A DNA stretch of 64,000 nucleotides from Bigelowiella natans CCMP2755 (lineage: Eukaryota > Cercozoa > Chlorarachniophyceae), in the NCBI GenBank assembly GCA_000320545.1, contig ADNK01002131.1, forward strand, positions 1 to 64,000, written 5' to 3'. Under the pieces are notes generated by a model that searched no databases, was not told the origin of the DNA, and worked only from the letters and a program-made list of their open reading frames with translations. Below, in pieces: positions 24,015-35,822 of the stretch (position 1 is its first letter; every line of letters begins with the position of its first letter). Both the position numbers and the translations under genes were made by a program.

Positions 24015-27000
24015 CTCTACGAAAGTGATTGAGTGACAAATACACCGATGAACATGCGATACGGCAAAGTGTTGCTGCAGACACAAAATCATCGTCATTT
24101 CCGTCATGTCCGTCATGGATATTGATTTGATTTTGAATCAAGAGCTTCCTTAATCTATCCGTGCCATCCCCACTCACAACAGATGAGGCCTTAGCCCGCA
24201 CTCACACCTTGAAGGACTCGCAGCTGAAGGAGCTCTTGTCCTTCCTTCTCTCCATGCTACAACAGTCAGCTGCAACCAACGCCTCGATGGCCTCCCTCTC
24301 CTACCCCGAGCACATGATTCCCCGGGACTCTCGGCGACACCGTGCTCGAGCTTTTGCAGACATCGCTCGATGCCTCCTCGTCTTAATCCGAGGGTATTAT
24401 CAAGATGAGGAAAAGAATACAGGATGTTTCACGTGCAGCACGGAGACCTTAGAGCTATCGGTGCGGTTAGCGAGGCGGCTCTGGCCTTTTGCAAGGCCCA
24501 ATCAGCTAGTTGCAGAGCTAGCTACAAAGACTACTGCTGTTGCTGCTACTGATAATCATCATAGCAGTAGCAGCCATGACGGCACTGACAGCAAGTCGGG
24601 TGACGATGGCAAGGGCAAAGACCGCACAGGAGTAGCAGAAGGAGTGTGCACGTGGCTAATCAAGAAAATCGGCATGCTTCTGGTACCTGGCACGCCTGCC
24701 CACTCCAAGGAGGAGGACCTGGAGCAGGAGGTGGCGGACAAGGAGACGAAGAAGAAGCTGAATCTGCTCGAAGCACTCGATCAGCTTGCCGAGCGCATAA
24801 AAGCCAGGGAGGCTGAAAAGGAGAAGGCGCGCCTTGCTCAGGAGGCGAAGGAGCGAGAAGAGAGGAAAATAAAAGCTGCGGCTATGGCGGCGGCTGCTCC
24901 AATCCCAAGGCTATCCAAGACCAATTCAACCTCATCCGCCTCCTCCTCCTCCTCCTCGAAGGATAGAAAGAGTATAGATGCGAAGAAGGAGAAGAAAGAA
25001 AGTGATAAAGAAGCTAAAATGAAGGCTGAAAAGAAAGGGGCCTCTTCCCCCATCAACGAGGAGGCCGGCAGCAATAAAAACGCTAAAAAGTCGCCGAAGG
25101 AGGGAGAGAAGAAGGCTCCTGATAGTGGCGCCGCTAGTGAATCGAAGGCATCTGCTGACAAGAAGAGCGCCGAAAAAAAGAAAAAGGAAGAGAAAAAGAG
25201 CGAGGTGAAAGCGCAACCAAAAAAGGCAGCAGCGCCTCAGGATAAGAAGAAGAAGCAGCAGCCTAACACTGAGGAAACCAAGAAACGGGCTGGAGACAGA
25301 AAGATTGCAGGAAAAGAACTACCTATAGTTCCCCCATCAGCAGGTGAATTCTGCCTCGTAGCGCTGAAGCAAGGCCCATCGCCGCTGCCTGGGATGCCAC
25401 CTTCTTGGATGGCAAAACCGGAGACGCTCGATGAGGAAGACTGGGAAAATATGTTCCGTAAGTTCCCCGAGGTGACCGCGCCAACGAGACGAGAATGGAA
25501 CGAGTTGAAACTACACTCCTCATCTTCTTCGTCATCCAGCGGTGAGGGAAAGGGCGCCGGCCCAACTTACTGGGAATGCGTGTGCTTGCTGGACCTGAAC
25601 TTCCGTAACGGGCCGAGCCTTAAGCACGTAGCGTGCGGCAAAATCAGCAGGGGCAATACGGTGCAAGAGATCGAGAGGCAAGGCGACTGGCTGAAGCACA
25701 AACATGGCTGGTCTCTCATTCGAACGCAGGGAGTTGAGTGCCTGCGTCGAGTACCGGAGGAGCGGGTAGTAGTAGTAGTAGTAGTTGTTGTTGTTGTTGT
25801 AGCAGTCATAGAGGAGTAGTAATAGTAGTAGTAATTGTGTAAGTAGTAGTAGTAGCCTTAGTAGGAATAGCAACAAGAGGATAAGTAAGATGCAGTAACA
25901 CTAGAAACCAGCCGCAGGTAGGGAGAAGTAGTTACGACATATTTACTCCATCGTGAGTACTCACGTCCTCACCTCTTCGTTGTCATCAGGTGAAAGATCT
26001 CGCATGGTCCACGGCAGCCTACCAAGCGCGACTGCGGTACCGGCCACAGAGGCAGCCAGTCATCCGTCATATGAATGCACAGCCAAAGATAACGGGCTAT
26101 TCCTTCGAGTTACCCGCGCTGCCTTCTGGCTCCGCCGCCTCTTCCTCCTCATCGGTGATGGCGAACGTGCGCTCCTGCACGCTTATCACTGGCGGGAAAT
26201 GGTACTTCGAAGTGCAGATCATCGCGCCGGGGAAGAACTGCTTCCGGGTCGGAATTGCAGCCAAGAACTTCCACCCTCGCGACCACTTCGGCGCAGGGCA
26301 GCACGGCGCTACCTGGGTGTACGACGCGATGAGAGGAATCAAGATGAATGATGGATCCTCCAAGAGCTACGGGGCGAAGTGCAAGGTGGGCGACGTGATC
26401 GGCGTGCGCTTGGACATGACGCGCCACACGCTGCGCTTCTACCTCAACTCGCAGGACCTGGGCGTGGCTTTCGAGGACTTCTCCCCGCGGGGAGGTGTAT
26501 ATCCGGTGGTGTGCTTTGACCGGGGCGCCATTGGACAGTTTTTGTTTCCTAAGGATCGATGGCTGTCCGATCCCAAGTGTTGGGGTGGCTACCATTACCC
26601 TCTTCTGAATGACCATCCGGGTCTGCAGCTCAAGCCGCCAACGCGAGCATCAAGGAAGGTTGTGTAAGTAGTAGCAGTAGCGGTAGTAACAGTTTGGCTT
26701 TGTTGTGCCTCTCGGTAGGACTAGCAGTAGTATTATTAGGATTTCCCAGCCCCCCCCCTCTCTCTCTATCTATCGTTCTAGCTATACAAAATGTTGTTGC
26801 TCTGCAGAAATCATCATCATTCATCATCATCAGGCGCGTAAAGTCGTGCGGGAGTTAGAGCAGCACCGCGCGGCCATCATCGCAGAGGGGTCTTACCAAT
26901 GGTGCTGCAGCGTGGGCGCACGGCTGGCCGCGGCAGCAGGCTCAGGTGCTTCCATCACTCTGGCCTCCACTCGGTCGGCGGAGGTGTTCGCAGCGAGTGC

Positions 27001-30000
27001 AAAGACGCGCAAGCTGTCCCGATTCTCTCGTCTGCGTGTGATTGACGGCCTGTCAGCGCACATCGCGGCTTCAGAACTAGTTGGTCTTTGCCGCTCCCTC
27101 GTCAAGGGCAATCGCCTTAGCAGTGCCAGCGGCAGCGAGGAGGAGGGGGAGGATGAGAATTACGAGGTGTGGCAGAAATGCATGCGACAGGCGCTTGCAA
27201 GGTGCATAAAGACAAAACCCGTTGCCGCTGCTACCACCACGTCTTCATCCTTGGAGGGTGTACGCGCTACTATCGGAGCGCTGGCCATCCTTGGCGGATT
27301 CTCGGAGCCTGTCCGCCGCGGTGGCTTCGTAATGGCCCCATCGTCCGGGCGGAAGCGCCGCGCCGCGCTTGTTGAGTACCGTGGCAGACATGCGGAGGAA
27401 GCAAAGCTCGTATTCCAGGACAAGAAGTCGATGGAGAGTATCCGGTTATCTCGTGCGAACTCCTCCAGACGACGAATGCTCAGGCGCGGGAGCACTCAGC
27501 AGCTCCCTCCCCTTCACCGGGCTAACAGCAACTTGAGTGTTCAGAGCAGTGGCGAAGCCGGAGGCGGCAGGGGCGATGCAGGCGGAGCCCTAGGAGGGGT
27601 TGGCAGCTTACCAAGTATGAATCCACAGCTGGTTCGTACTTCCTCAACGCGATCAGCCATTTCAGTGGCTCCGGATGGCGAAGGAGGGGGCGGCGGCGGC
27701 GTTGGTGGTGTGTATGAAACTGAAATCGTGAGCGTGAAGACAGAAGACATCACACCAATCAGCGAGCTATACGTCGACCTGCAGGAGTTTCCACTGAAGC
27801 CGGAGATATTCGCTGCGCTTAGATCCCTGGTTATGCAGGAAGAGGCGGCGGATTCGGAGCAGCTTCAAGGCGATAAGAAGAAGAACGGAAAACAACACGG
27901 TGGTTCATCATCCTCGTCGTCATCGTGTATAGAAGCCTGGCTTCGATCTGAGCTGCGATGGAGAAGCGTGGGTGTGCTCGAGTCGCTGCTGATGCATACG
28001 GAGAACCTCGACCACTCTTTGGGGAGGGAGCTATACAGTGGTATTGCGCAGCTGCTGCTCCGTCACGCTGCCTCCTGCCCTCGCAACGACCAGCTCCTCC
28101 CTCAAATGCACCAGTATGATCTCCTCCGGCGGCAACTGTGCAAGGTATGCTCGCCGTCGCTCCGCAATAGAATTTGTCCACCGCCCTTCCAACCCTCTGC
28201 GGTATCAGAAGGAGAAGGGGGGGGAAGCGGGGGAGGAAAGCAACAAGAGGCGAAGGCGAAAGCAGCGGCAGCAGCTGTCGCCCAGGCCCAAGAGGCGGCG
28301 GTCAAGGCAGAGCTTTCTAGCATGCGTTACGTGTATGGAGGCCCCGCGCATCTCACACAGCGATCGGGGAGGGAGCTGCGGCCGGCAGAAAACCCCATGC
28401 TGGAGCACTACGACACCTACGTAATCCCCCGCATCCGATTCATTCTGCGAGACGATGAGAACTTCCAGAACGACCTGGTTCTGGGCGATCATATGGAGCA
28501 AATCCGCAAGCCGCTCAGTACGGATCCCGACCCTCAACGCGCCGCCATGAAGGCGATGAAGGTGGCGTTTGAGATTCTGAACAATGGCTGGGTCTCCGAG
28601 CTAGTCTACCCCTCGCCCGCCTACGACTGGACGCTTTTGGCTGCCGAGAAGGCTCGCGTGGGAGATGCGGTGGAGATCACCAATCGACCACTGCTTGGTG
28701 TGCTGAGCACGAAGCGGAAGGACCCTCGCATAAGGAATCTTGTTGGGTTGTCTGGGCATATTAAGGGCATCTTCCAGCACCAGCGCGACGTGCAGATGCT
28801 GGTCCAGGTGTACGATCCAAGGGGGCTGTTCCTTTACGACTTATGGCTTCCACCGAGCTGCCTTCGCCCATTGGAGCTAGGCCAGTTGGTTACGCAGATC
28901 CGCGGCATGTTTTCGCAGAAAGAGCTTCTCTCCCGTCTCGCAGATAGGGCGCTGTCCGTTTCGCACTTACTGGCTCGGAGAGTGATCTTTACTCTGTGCT
29001 CCCGCTCTACAGAGCCGTTCCAAGCCCAGCTGCTGAGGTCGCCAAACGAGCAGGGGCTGCAGGCCATCTTTGACATGCTCTTCCTGGCCGTTTCAGAGGG
29101 CGTGGAGTTTTCATCGCTGGAGCGTCTTGGCCGTGCAAAGCCTGGACGGAAGGCGGGGATGCTGCGGCTCTCATATAATTTATCACGCTTCCTCTCCTCC
29201 GCGCCGCTAGCCAAAGTCCTTGGTTGGAAATCTGAGCTGGATCGCGGGCGCACGCTAATCCGACTGATTGTTGAGCGGTGTGCAGCCTTCCTGAGCACTT
29301 CAAAGAACTACGAGAAGGATAACACCGCGTTCGTGAAGGTGGGAGACAACTGGCAGACCGCGGCACGCATTGGGAGTATCGAGGGCGCGGCCGTGCTCTC
29401 CGTGATGCTCTCCACAGAAATCAAGCTGCAACCGGGGATGACGGTGTCTTTCTATGCCGATCCGATGTGCTCGCGCCTCGTCAAAATCATCCGCGTAAAC
29501 GCGGAGACAAAGGGCGAGGACTGCCTCGACCAGCTCCAGCCGCTGGAGCTACCTGGCAATGAGTGCTGGGTCAAGGTGCAACACGTGCCGCCTTACCAGT
29601 GCCGCGCTCGCATCTGCGCTATCCCCGTTCACTCGAGCCTCGGTATGGCAATTTGGAGCATTCGATACGCTCTTGCCCACGGCGAGGAATGGGGCTCTAG
29701 CCGTCGCGCCATCGCGTTCGAGTTCCTTAGCAAAGTGTTGGAACTGCTGGACGTTGATAATCGACGCCCCTCCCCTCTCAAACAACGCCTCCTCTCCCTT
29801 TCCCTATGGCTCTTGGCTCAAGGGGGTAGCGAGGGGAGCCAGGAAGAAGAGGAGAAAAACAAGCAGGTGAAGAGGAAGTGCCTGGCGATGCTGCGGCGGT
29901 TCGAGAAGGAGCTAGAACGGCTCTATCAGGTAGAGAGCGATGCTGGCGGCGAATATACGCTTTACCTGCAGAAGATCGTGGACATGTTAGTTACTTCGGA

Positions 30001-33000
30001 GCCGCTGCGAGCCGCCGACGACAAGCTTGTCAAGTCGTTTGACATCAAGGCGCCTGCGGAGCTCGAGGAGGGCAAAGACGACGAGCCGGAGGAGGAAGAG
30101 GAAGAGGAAGAGCAGGAGTGGTCGTGCGGCATCTGTGAGTAAACTCTGACCAATCCAAAAAAACTGCTCTAAATAATACATGCGTATGTTATTGTATGTC
30201 TCATCGAGCACACTGCGCCAGCACTACTGAATGCTCTCAAAATAGCCATCCTTGACGAGGCTTATAATGTCTCGGGTGGAAGATTTCGATTTTTTGTTTT
30301 TTTTAAATCGTTCCACCCATAAGTCACTTACCGACGTGGGTATGTTTTCTGCCATTCTACGTTCTGGTTTGTGATGTTTGTTGATATGTTCTCTCCCTCC
30401 ATCCTCCTCCTCGTTCAGGCACCTTCCTCAACGCCAACGAAATACCGGCGTGCAACATGTGTGGCTCTCCCAAGCCTCCTCCTCAGCCAAAGAAAAAGGC
30501 CAAGGCAGCGGGCGGTGGTGCAGAAGGTGGCGACGGCGCGGCAAAGCTCGTCCACGATTCCATGGTGCTTGCCAATGCCATGCGGTACGTGTCCAATCCC
30601 ACAACAACGGCAACAGCGTTATCGTTGTCATCATCGTCGTCGTCTGTGAAGGCACTATTCGATGCTGGGTGGAGGGCATTGCAGCTTGACAAAATCAGTT
30701 CGCGCGTCCTCGTGATTGAGAACATCCCCGTAGTTCTCCCTCCCCCTCGGCAGGTCGAGGTCAAAGCGAAAGCGACGACAACCGCCAAAGAAGAGAGTAA
30801 TAGTGGGGGGGAGGTTGAGAAGAGGACCCCGAAGGAAGAGAAAACAAAGGAAAAGAAGGAAAAGAAGACGGCAAAGGCGCCTGCGACGACGCAAGACGTT
30901 GGCGGAGGAGGCGGAGAGAAGAAGAAACAGAGGAAAAGGAGAAAGAAGCGGGCTACGAAAGTCGGCGGCGAAAAGAAGATACAGCTGGTAGATCCAGAGG
31001 TCGCTATACGTGAGGCCGTGTTACAAGCCATAAAAGGGGCAGATCCTGGTTGCAGGATCACAGCATCTGATGTTCACATCTTCACCGACCCTTCAAAGCC
31101 GGTCTTCGTGCCTCCCAAGCCCATTGAGGACAGCATCCCCGTCCTCACCTTCACCCGGTCTTCCACTGCTGGGAGGCGAAAGAAGAAGAATCCCGACGAC
31201 ATTAACTACGATCCGTACGAAGACGAAGATTACGATTATGACGAGGACGATGATGAAGACGAAGACTACGATGAAGACGAAAACTCCGAAGGTGAAGAAG
31301 CACGTGCTCGGATGAGAGTCGATGAGAAGTCGAAAAAGAAGTCACCAGTGGCAAAGGAAGACAGTAAAACCGCGACGGCGACGACTACGACTCCAGCATG
31401 GGAATCTGGCGGCATCTTTTACCACCTCGGCCTTGAGGCTGCCGCAGAGCTTGCTAAAGCCCTGGAGAAAGAACGAAAGGAGAAGGAAATAGAGGAGGCA
31501 AAGACAAAGAAGGAACAGAAGGAAGCCAAGGACCAGAAGGAGAGCAAAGAGGCAGGGGAAAAGAAGGAGACGAAGGAGGAAAGAGAAGGGGGGCAGGTTC
31601 AGAAGGGCGAGAAGACCGAGGTAAGCAAGAAAGAGGAAGGGGGGAAGAAGGAAGAGGGAGTAGGAAAGGCAAAAGATGAGGAAATTCCGGCAGCGAAAGA
31701 AGACACCGTAGATGAGGGAAAGGCAAAAGAAGGGAAGAAGAAAGAAGAAAAGACATCCGGTGGAGAGGAAAAGCAGCAGTCGTCATCATCTTCCACATCT
31801 TCCCTTAAGACAGAAAAGGGGGCATCATCCTCACCGTCAACATCACAATCTGCGCAGTCTTCAAAACAGCCGCAATTCATCTCACCAGCAGCCCCCGACC
31901 GCATGCGGGACAAACGAACCTGTTTCCCCGTAGCGGTAGGATTTTCCTCCTCGGATTCTACATCGGCTCCCACCCATATGGTGCTATCACGCACCCCACT
32001 TCTTTGCGGAACGTCCTCCAGCCATCCTGAGCCAGGCTCCATTCTGATAAGAATCAAAGATGGTCGCAGAATCGTCCCCACCGGCTACTCAATATTGACA
32101 CTCAGGCAGCGGCATCCAAGGAGGTGGGTGCTCCAGGCGTCCTGCGACAACAACGAATGGGTAACGTAAATAGATTGTGATTGGCGATGTGACTCATTTT
32201 TCCTGTGTAACCAATCCTGTAACATGCAACTACTAACTTCTTGTTGCCATTGCCACTATCTTTTACAACTCCAGACCGATTTGCATGAGGCTCGCAGTCC
32301 TCGCTACACGAGCGTCCCCGATGCTGCCCTCGAGACACCGACGACAGCAGACACGAAAACGAATAAAACGGGGGGGGGCGCCGCCACCACCGCCGCCGCT
32401 GCTAAAAGTGGGGGCAGCAAGAGCGGGGGAAAGCCTCTTCCCGCTAGCTCATCCCCTCCTTCTTTTCTGAAGTCAAGCAAGAATGCCTACTCTAGCAAAT
32501 ACGGCAATGGTTATATTAGGGAAAAGACAAAAGGTTTGGGCGGCGTCCAGCAGCAGCAGCAACAACTACTGCCGCCAAACTCGTGTCAAACTGTGTATTA
32601 TCCAATCGTTTCTCCGGAGGGGAGAGGCTGGACTCATTTTAGGATAAAAATGGTCGGAAAGAATTCCAGCAACGGACACCAGCTAACACTGTGCGGCTTC
32701 GAGATGTTTGGTCAGCTCGGCGGCCCTTCTTTAGGTGTGGTACCTGAGCCGCTGCCTACCAACCGTGTTGCTATGATCATGCTTCCAACCAGCGACAAGG
32801 CCCGACGCCGCCACATGGTGGAGAAGATGACTGAGACCATCATCGACTGTTCAGAGTTCGGCGGACGCTCGGCTCCAAGGAGGGTACAGCTCATCTCCCA
32901 ACCACTTAACGCTGGTGGGGCTGAGCAGCCTGGCACAGATGGACACAGAGACCTCCTCAGTATGTACGCGCGCGCGCAATTTATACCGGACTTTGGGCAG

Positions 33001-35822
33001 CCGTCACTGGATGAGAAGAAGGGTGGGAAGGAGGACAATGGCAAAAGCAGCCAGAAACAGCCGAATGAACGGTTGGAAACTGCTGCCAATTTTGCGCTCA
33101 TCGCACTGAGTAAATCCAACGCTGCAAAGCTGGAAAGCAAGGAAACCAGCTTGTTGGACCTCGCAAAAAGCTGTGGAAGCGGCGTTCTCCGAGCACACTT
33201 ATCGGCAGCGACATCGTCACCGTCGGCTAGCGGGAGAGCGACCCTAGCAGCTCAGATCGCACAGATCCTCGACCGGCTTTCTCGTAGCGGTAAGAGCGAT
33301 GATATCTTCAAGGCTATGGAATGGCTAGATGGCGCCGGTATCTCGCTTAACCTAGAGCCGCACCGCATTCTAAGCCTTGAGGAGTCTCAAGCGATGATAG
33401 AGGCAATGAAGCAGAAGGAGCTCCTTTTCAGCAGCCGGAGGCTTATCGCTGTCCTTCAAAGGGCCGCTGACGAGTGCGGAGAGCCAAACCTTCTCAAGTT
33501 TCCAGCTTCACAAATCCCCCGCGACGTGGTGCTGCATGTCCTCAAGGAATGTGGAGGACTCTCCAACAATAGTCATGATCACGAAGGTGACGACGGAAAG
33601 AATCATGACAAGATTCAGCAGCATGAGAGTGTTGCAGATACTAAGAACTCTAAGACTCTTGCTGAAGCACCGGTGCCGGCTTCGACTACATCAAGACAGC
33701 CATCATCATCATCGTCGCCACCACCACCACCATCGCTACTTTCAACGTTAGCATCCTTCTCCTCATCACTGGACGAGTACTGGGAGGTTGCGGTATGGAT
33801 ACGGCTGCGACTTGAGGGCTTCCGAACGTTCAATGCCTTGTTCGCAGAGCTCTACCCTCTCCTCCACAATGAACTCCCCGACGAGGAGGAGGACGGGGAA
33901 GAAATCGCATCAAGTACAACAGCGACAGGCACAGACGCAGTATCTGATCAGAAAAAGAACGAGCGGCGTCGACAACAGCAAGCTATCGCGGTGAAAGGCA
34001 TGGCCAGTCTTATCCGATCGTCTCGGGGTGTTGTGTTTGAGTCAGTCAAGCGCGTAATCGAGAAGGATCTCATGGAATCAACAGCCTCGGAGCCGTTAGG
34101 AGGCGGTCGACCTAGCTTCGTTCTAAATCGCGTTGCGCTTGCCCGCAAGCTAGAGGCAGGCGAAGCTGCCGACTTCGTAACAGACTCGCAGTTTGCGAGT
34201 GCGTACCGGCAGTTGTTTTCAGTCTCTCCCTTCGATCTTCGCCCCGTCCGCCCAGGCGGCACCGAGCCTTTCGTCGCCTTTGAGGTCAAGACTGAGGGGG
34301 AAAACGTGGTAGGACTTGCAGGGCCATACAGACAGTTTTTCACTGAGATTGCGCGAGAGCTTATGTCCGAGGCCTCACCATTGCTCGTGCCGACTCCCAA
34401 TCGCGCGTACGGCAACGGTGAGAATCGCGACCGGTATCTACTGGACCCTGGGGCACGAAGCACAAAGCTGCTCTCAATGCTGGAATTTCTTGGACGCCTC
34501 TTTGCGATGGCGATGCGCACAGGCTCACAGGTGCCTGTAGCTCTTGCCCCTCTGGTTTGGAAGCTGCTTGTTCGGCAGCCAGTTGTACTGGGCGACTTGC
34601 ACCAGGTTGACTGTTATGCGGCCGCAGCCTTGCGTGGACTACGAAACTTAAGCAAGAACGAGGATGCAGCGTCGTCGCTGCCTGAGGAGCTCGCAGATCA
34701 GAAATTCGTCGTTACGTTATCCGACGGGTCTAGCCATCAGCTGAAGCCGGGCGGCTACGACCTGCGCGTGACCGACAGGAATAGGAATGAATATGTTAGG
34801 CTGGCGACGAGGGCCCGACTGAGCGAGCAGAACACACAAATCGCTGCAGTCAGGAAGGGCATTGGGAGCATCATCCCTGTGCAGCTGCTGTCGCTACTCT
34901 CATGGGAGGTTAGTCGTATTCCACAGTGCCGCAGTGCATGATGGCAGTACCACGTATCAAACTTTCCTGTTTTTCTCAACACTTGTACGTTTTCTATCCA
35001 TAGGAACTTGAGGTTCGGGTCTGTGGAAAGAACGAAATAGACGTGGAAATCCTAAAGCGACACACGAAGTACAGTGGTGTGCAACCCGATGCAAAGCACA
35101 TTAAATTCTTCTGGAAAATGCTCGAGGGTGAGTATGTTTTAGTCTGGCCATCGTCGTTATTGTTCACTGTCATCGTTATCATTGTCTCTTTGCTGATGAG
35201 CAAATCCCACAATTTCCTAGTTGCACTTCACTTTGCTAGTAGGAAAATAATAATTTACGAAGTAACAATGATGGGGACGATAGGTGATGAATTGTAAATT
35301 CTGTGATTGATGTTGCAGAGTTCAACCAAGAACATCGCAGAGATTTCGTAAGATTCTGTTGGGCGCAGGAAAGACTTCCTGCCAGTGATGCTGAATTTGA
35401 GCGTACAAAAACAAGGTACATGCATTCAGGTATCGACCAACTGGATGCTCAAACTTTCATGTTTAACACAGGTTCCAAATAAAAGCTAGCGTCCGCTCCG
35501 GAAACCCGGACAGTATTTTGCCGACAGCGGACACGTGTTTCTTCAATCTTTCGCTTCCTGCATACTCTTCGTACGAGGTGAGAAATCCCATTTTTTGGTT
35601 TCAGTTCCGTTTGATGAGTACGTTATGCAATAATACGAACAGATTATGAAAACGAAGGTCTTGTATGCAATCGAGCAAGTGACCACGATGGATAAGGATG
35701 AAGGGTAGTAATAGAACTGCGTGTATCTAACATAATGTGTGCAGTGTAGTAACCTTTTGTCTTCACCCTATGTCAGGATGGATGTCGAAGGTGTTGGCCA
35801 AGTTGACGAAGAGGAAGAGTAG
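11007..35822 (+). CDS. Giant multidomain HECT E3 ubiquitin ligase (about 7,400 aa)
   Basis: Exons: 11007-11077, 11142-11270, 11331-11415, 11556-11861, 12084-13432, 13626-14036, 14196-14292, 14442-23886, 24183-25765, 25990-26661, 26834-30134, 30419-32160, 32275-34908, 35004-35127, 35319-35415, 35472-35577, 35643-35708 (or 35643-35704 plus 35777-35822, adding an acidic tail). All phases fit, giving about 7,405 aa. Domains by approximate residue: ZZ-like zinc finger near 780-800; a 60-aa unnamed repeat at 880-940 and again 3716-3775; RanBP2 finger 1020-1041; UBA 1063-1108; UBA-like 1425-1457; SH3-like 1877-1983; CUB-like 2862-2965; SPRY 4551-4680; second RanBP2 finger near 5812; discoidin-like 6310-6544; HECT about 7045-7405 with the catalytic Cys in LPTADTCFFN. 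The enzyme takes ubiquitin from an E2 onto that Cys and passes it to substrates. Long Lys/Glu-rich low-complexity linkers join the domains. The architecture recalls large animal ligases of the HERC1/HECTD4 class; direct orthology is inference. ATG 11007 is the first good start, but an upstream exon is possible. Confidence 0.9.
13962..14240 (+). other. ZZ-like zinc finger of the giant ligase, split by an intron
   Basis: Residues HSCDTPSCRARGTSYRCANG before the intron at 14037-14195 join CDHDYCAKCW after it. The Cys/His spacing and the DY-CxxC ending match ZZ-type zinc-binding modules found in large ubiquitin ligases. The first pair has three residues between cysteines rather than two, so it is a variant. 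Confidence 0.7.
14068..14107. repeat. (GA)n microsatellite in a ligase intron
   Basis: About 40 bp of GA within the intron 14037-14195, near the 5' splice site and in the middle of the ZZ-like finger. Confidence 0.9.
14631..14820 (+). other. First copy of an unnamed 60-residue domain in the ligase
   Basis: Begins FFILYKLKAGGHWVVG and ends near ARYFSKDVYQNF. It matches a second segment at 23139-23330 that begins FSIVYQLRAGGYWIVK and ends near KRYLPLETS. Shared pattern: F-x-I-x-Y-x-L-x-AGG-x-W-x-V, then a helix-like stretch, then a beta-like stretch ending in RY. I do not recognise this as a named family. Confidence 0.65.
15051..15310 (+). other. RanBP2-type zinc finger followed by a UBA domain in the ligase
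   Basis: WSCGTCTVKNSP followed by CSVCG gives W-x-C-x2-C-x10-C-x2-C, the RanBP2 finger, which in several proteins binds ubiquitin. About 25 residues later, LHAMGFSDDRKNLAALVA through ASALLLEG matches the UBA three-helix pattern with its MGF loop. Both are plausible ubiquitin-binding elements of this E3. Confidence 0.85.
20577..20900 (+). other. CUB-like/galactose-binding-like segment of the ligase
   Basis: IELQVPGASALAVSFDPRSC followed by SKQDMVRVI and ending RWGFRASV. The pattern of PGA-x-x-L-x-V-x-FDPR, D-x-V-x-x and WGF resembles the CUB-like beta-sandwich seen in large multidomain ligases. A charged insertion (KKERKRQEEEDSQ) interrupts it just before WGF. Confidence 0.55.
23139..23330 (+). 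other. Second copy of the unnamed 60-residue domain in the ligase
   Basis: See the copy at 14631-14820. This copy lies near the 3' end of the 9.4-kb exon, about 2,800 residues away from the first, so the two are not a recent tandem duplication at the DNA level. Confidence 0.65.
23900..24018. repeat. Compound microsatellite (CA)n-(TA)n-(TC)n in a ligase intron
   Basis: (CA)n at about 23900-23929, (TA)n to about 23960 and (TC)n at 23980-24018, starting 14 nt after the donor at 23887 in the intron 23887-24182. Confidence 0.9.
25766..25855. repeat. (GTA)n/(GTT)n triplet repeat beginning at a 5' splice site
   Basis: The donor after exon 24183-25765 reads GAGCGG|GTAGTAGTAG, so the repeat starts exactly at the intron's first base. 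Reading through would add a run of valines, but phase and the downstream SPRY exon show it is intronic. Confidence 0.85.
26163..26560 (+). other. SPRY domain of the ligase
   Basis: GKWYFEVQI, FRVGIAAKNF, WVYDAMRG, GDVIGVRLDM, TLRFYLNSQDLGVAFEDF and GGVYPVVCFD appear in the canonical SPRY order. SPRY domains bind peptide or protein partners, so this likely takes part in substrate or partner recognition. It sits in its own exon, 25990-26661. Confidence 0.9.
30117..30475 (+). other. Second RanBP2-type zinc finger of the ligase, split by an intron
   Basis: WSCGIC before the intron 30135-30418 joins TFLNANEIPACNMCGS after it, restoring W-x-C-x2-C-x10-C-x2-C with the conserved N of RanBP2 fingers. 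A Glu-rich stretch precedes it. Confidence 0.85.
31896..32720 (+). other. Discoidin/F5-8C-like (HECTD1-type) domain of the ligase
   Basis: YSILTLRQRHPRRWVLQASC followed by DNNEWV, an intron (32161-32274), TDLHEAR, and then HFRIKMVGKNSSNGHQLTLC ending GFEMFG. This is the signature of the galactose-binding-like fold found in HECTD1 and BTBD9-type proteins. A polar insertion with poly-Gln interrupts it. Confidence 0.75.
34216..35708 (+). other. HECT catalytic domain of the ligase
   Basis: Begins near FDLRPVRPGG and GPYRQFFTEIARELMSE, continues through LGRLFAMAMRTG, PLVWKLLVRQ, LKPGGYDLRVTDRNRNEYV, FFWKMLEEF and FVRFCW, and ends with LPTADTCFFNLSLPAYSS. The catalytic Cys codon is at 35536-35538. 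Length is about 360 residues, normal for the family. The domain spans five exons. Confidence 0.95.

Noticed and set aside
23887-24032. C-terminal extension YVHTRTHTHTH... of the 9.4-kb ORF
   Set aside because: This is read-through into the intron microsatellite; the donor at 23887 joins in phase to 24183.
25766-25819. Poly-valine tail as the end of a protein
   Set aside because: It is the (GTA)n repeat at the start of an intron; the next exon continues in phase with the SPRY domain.
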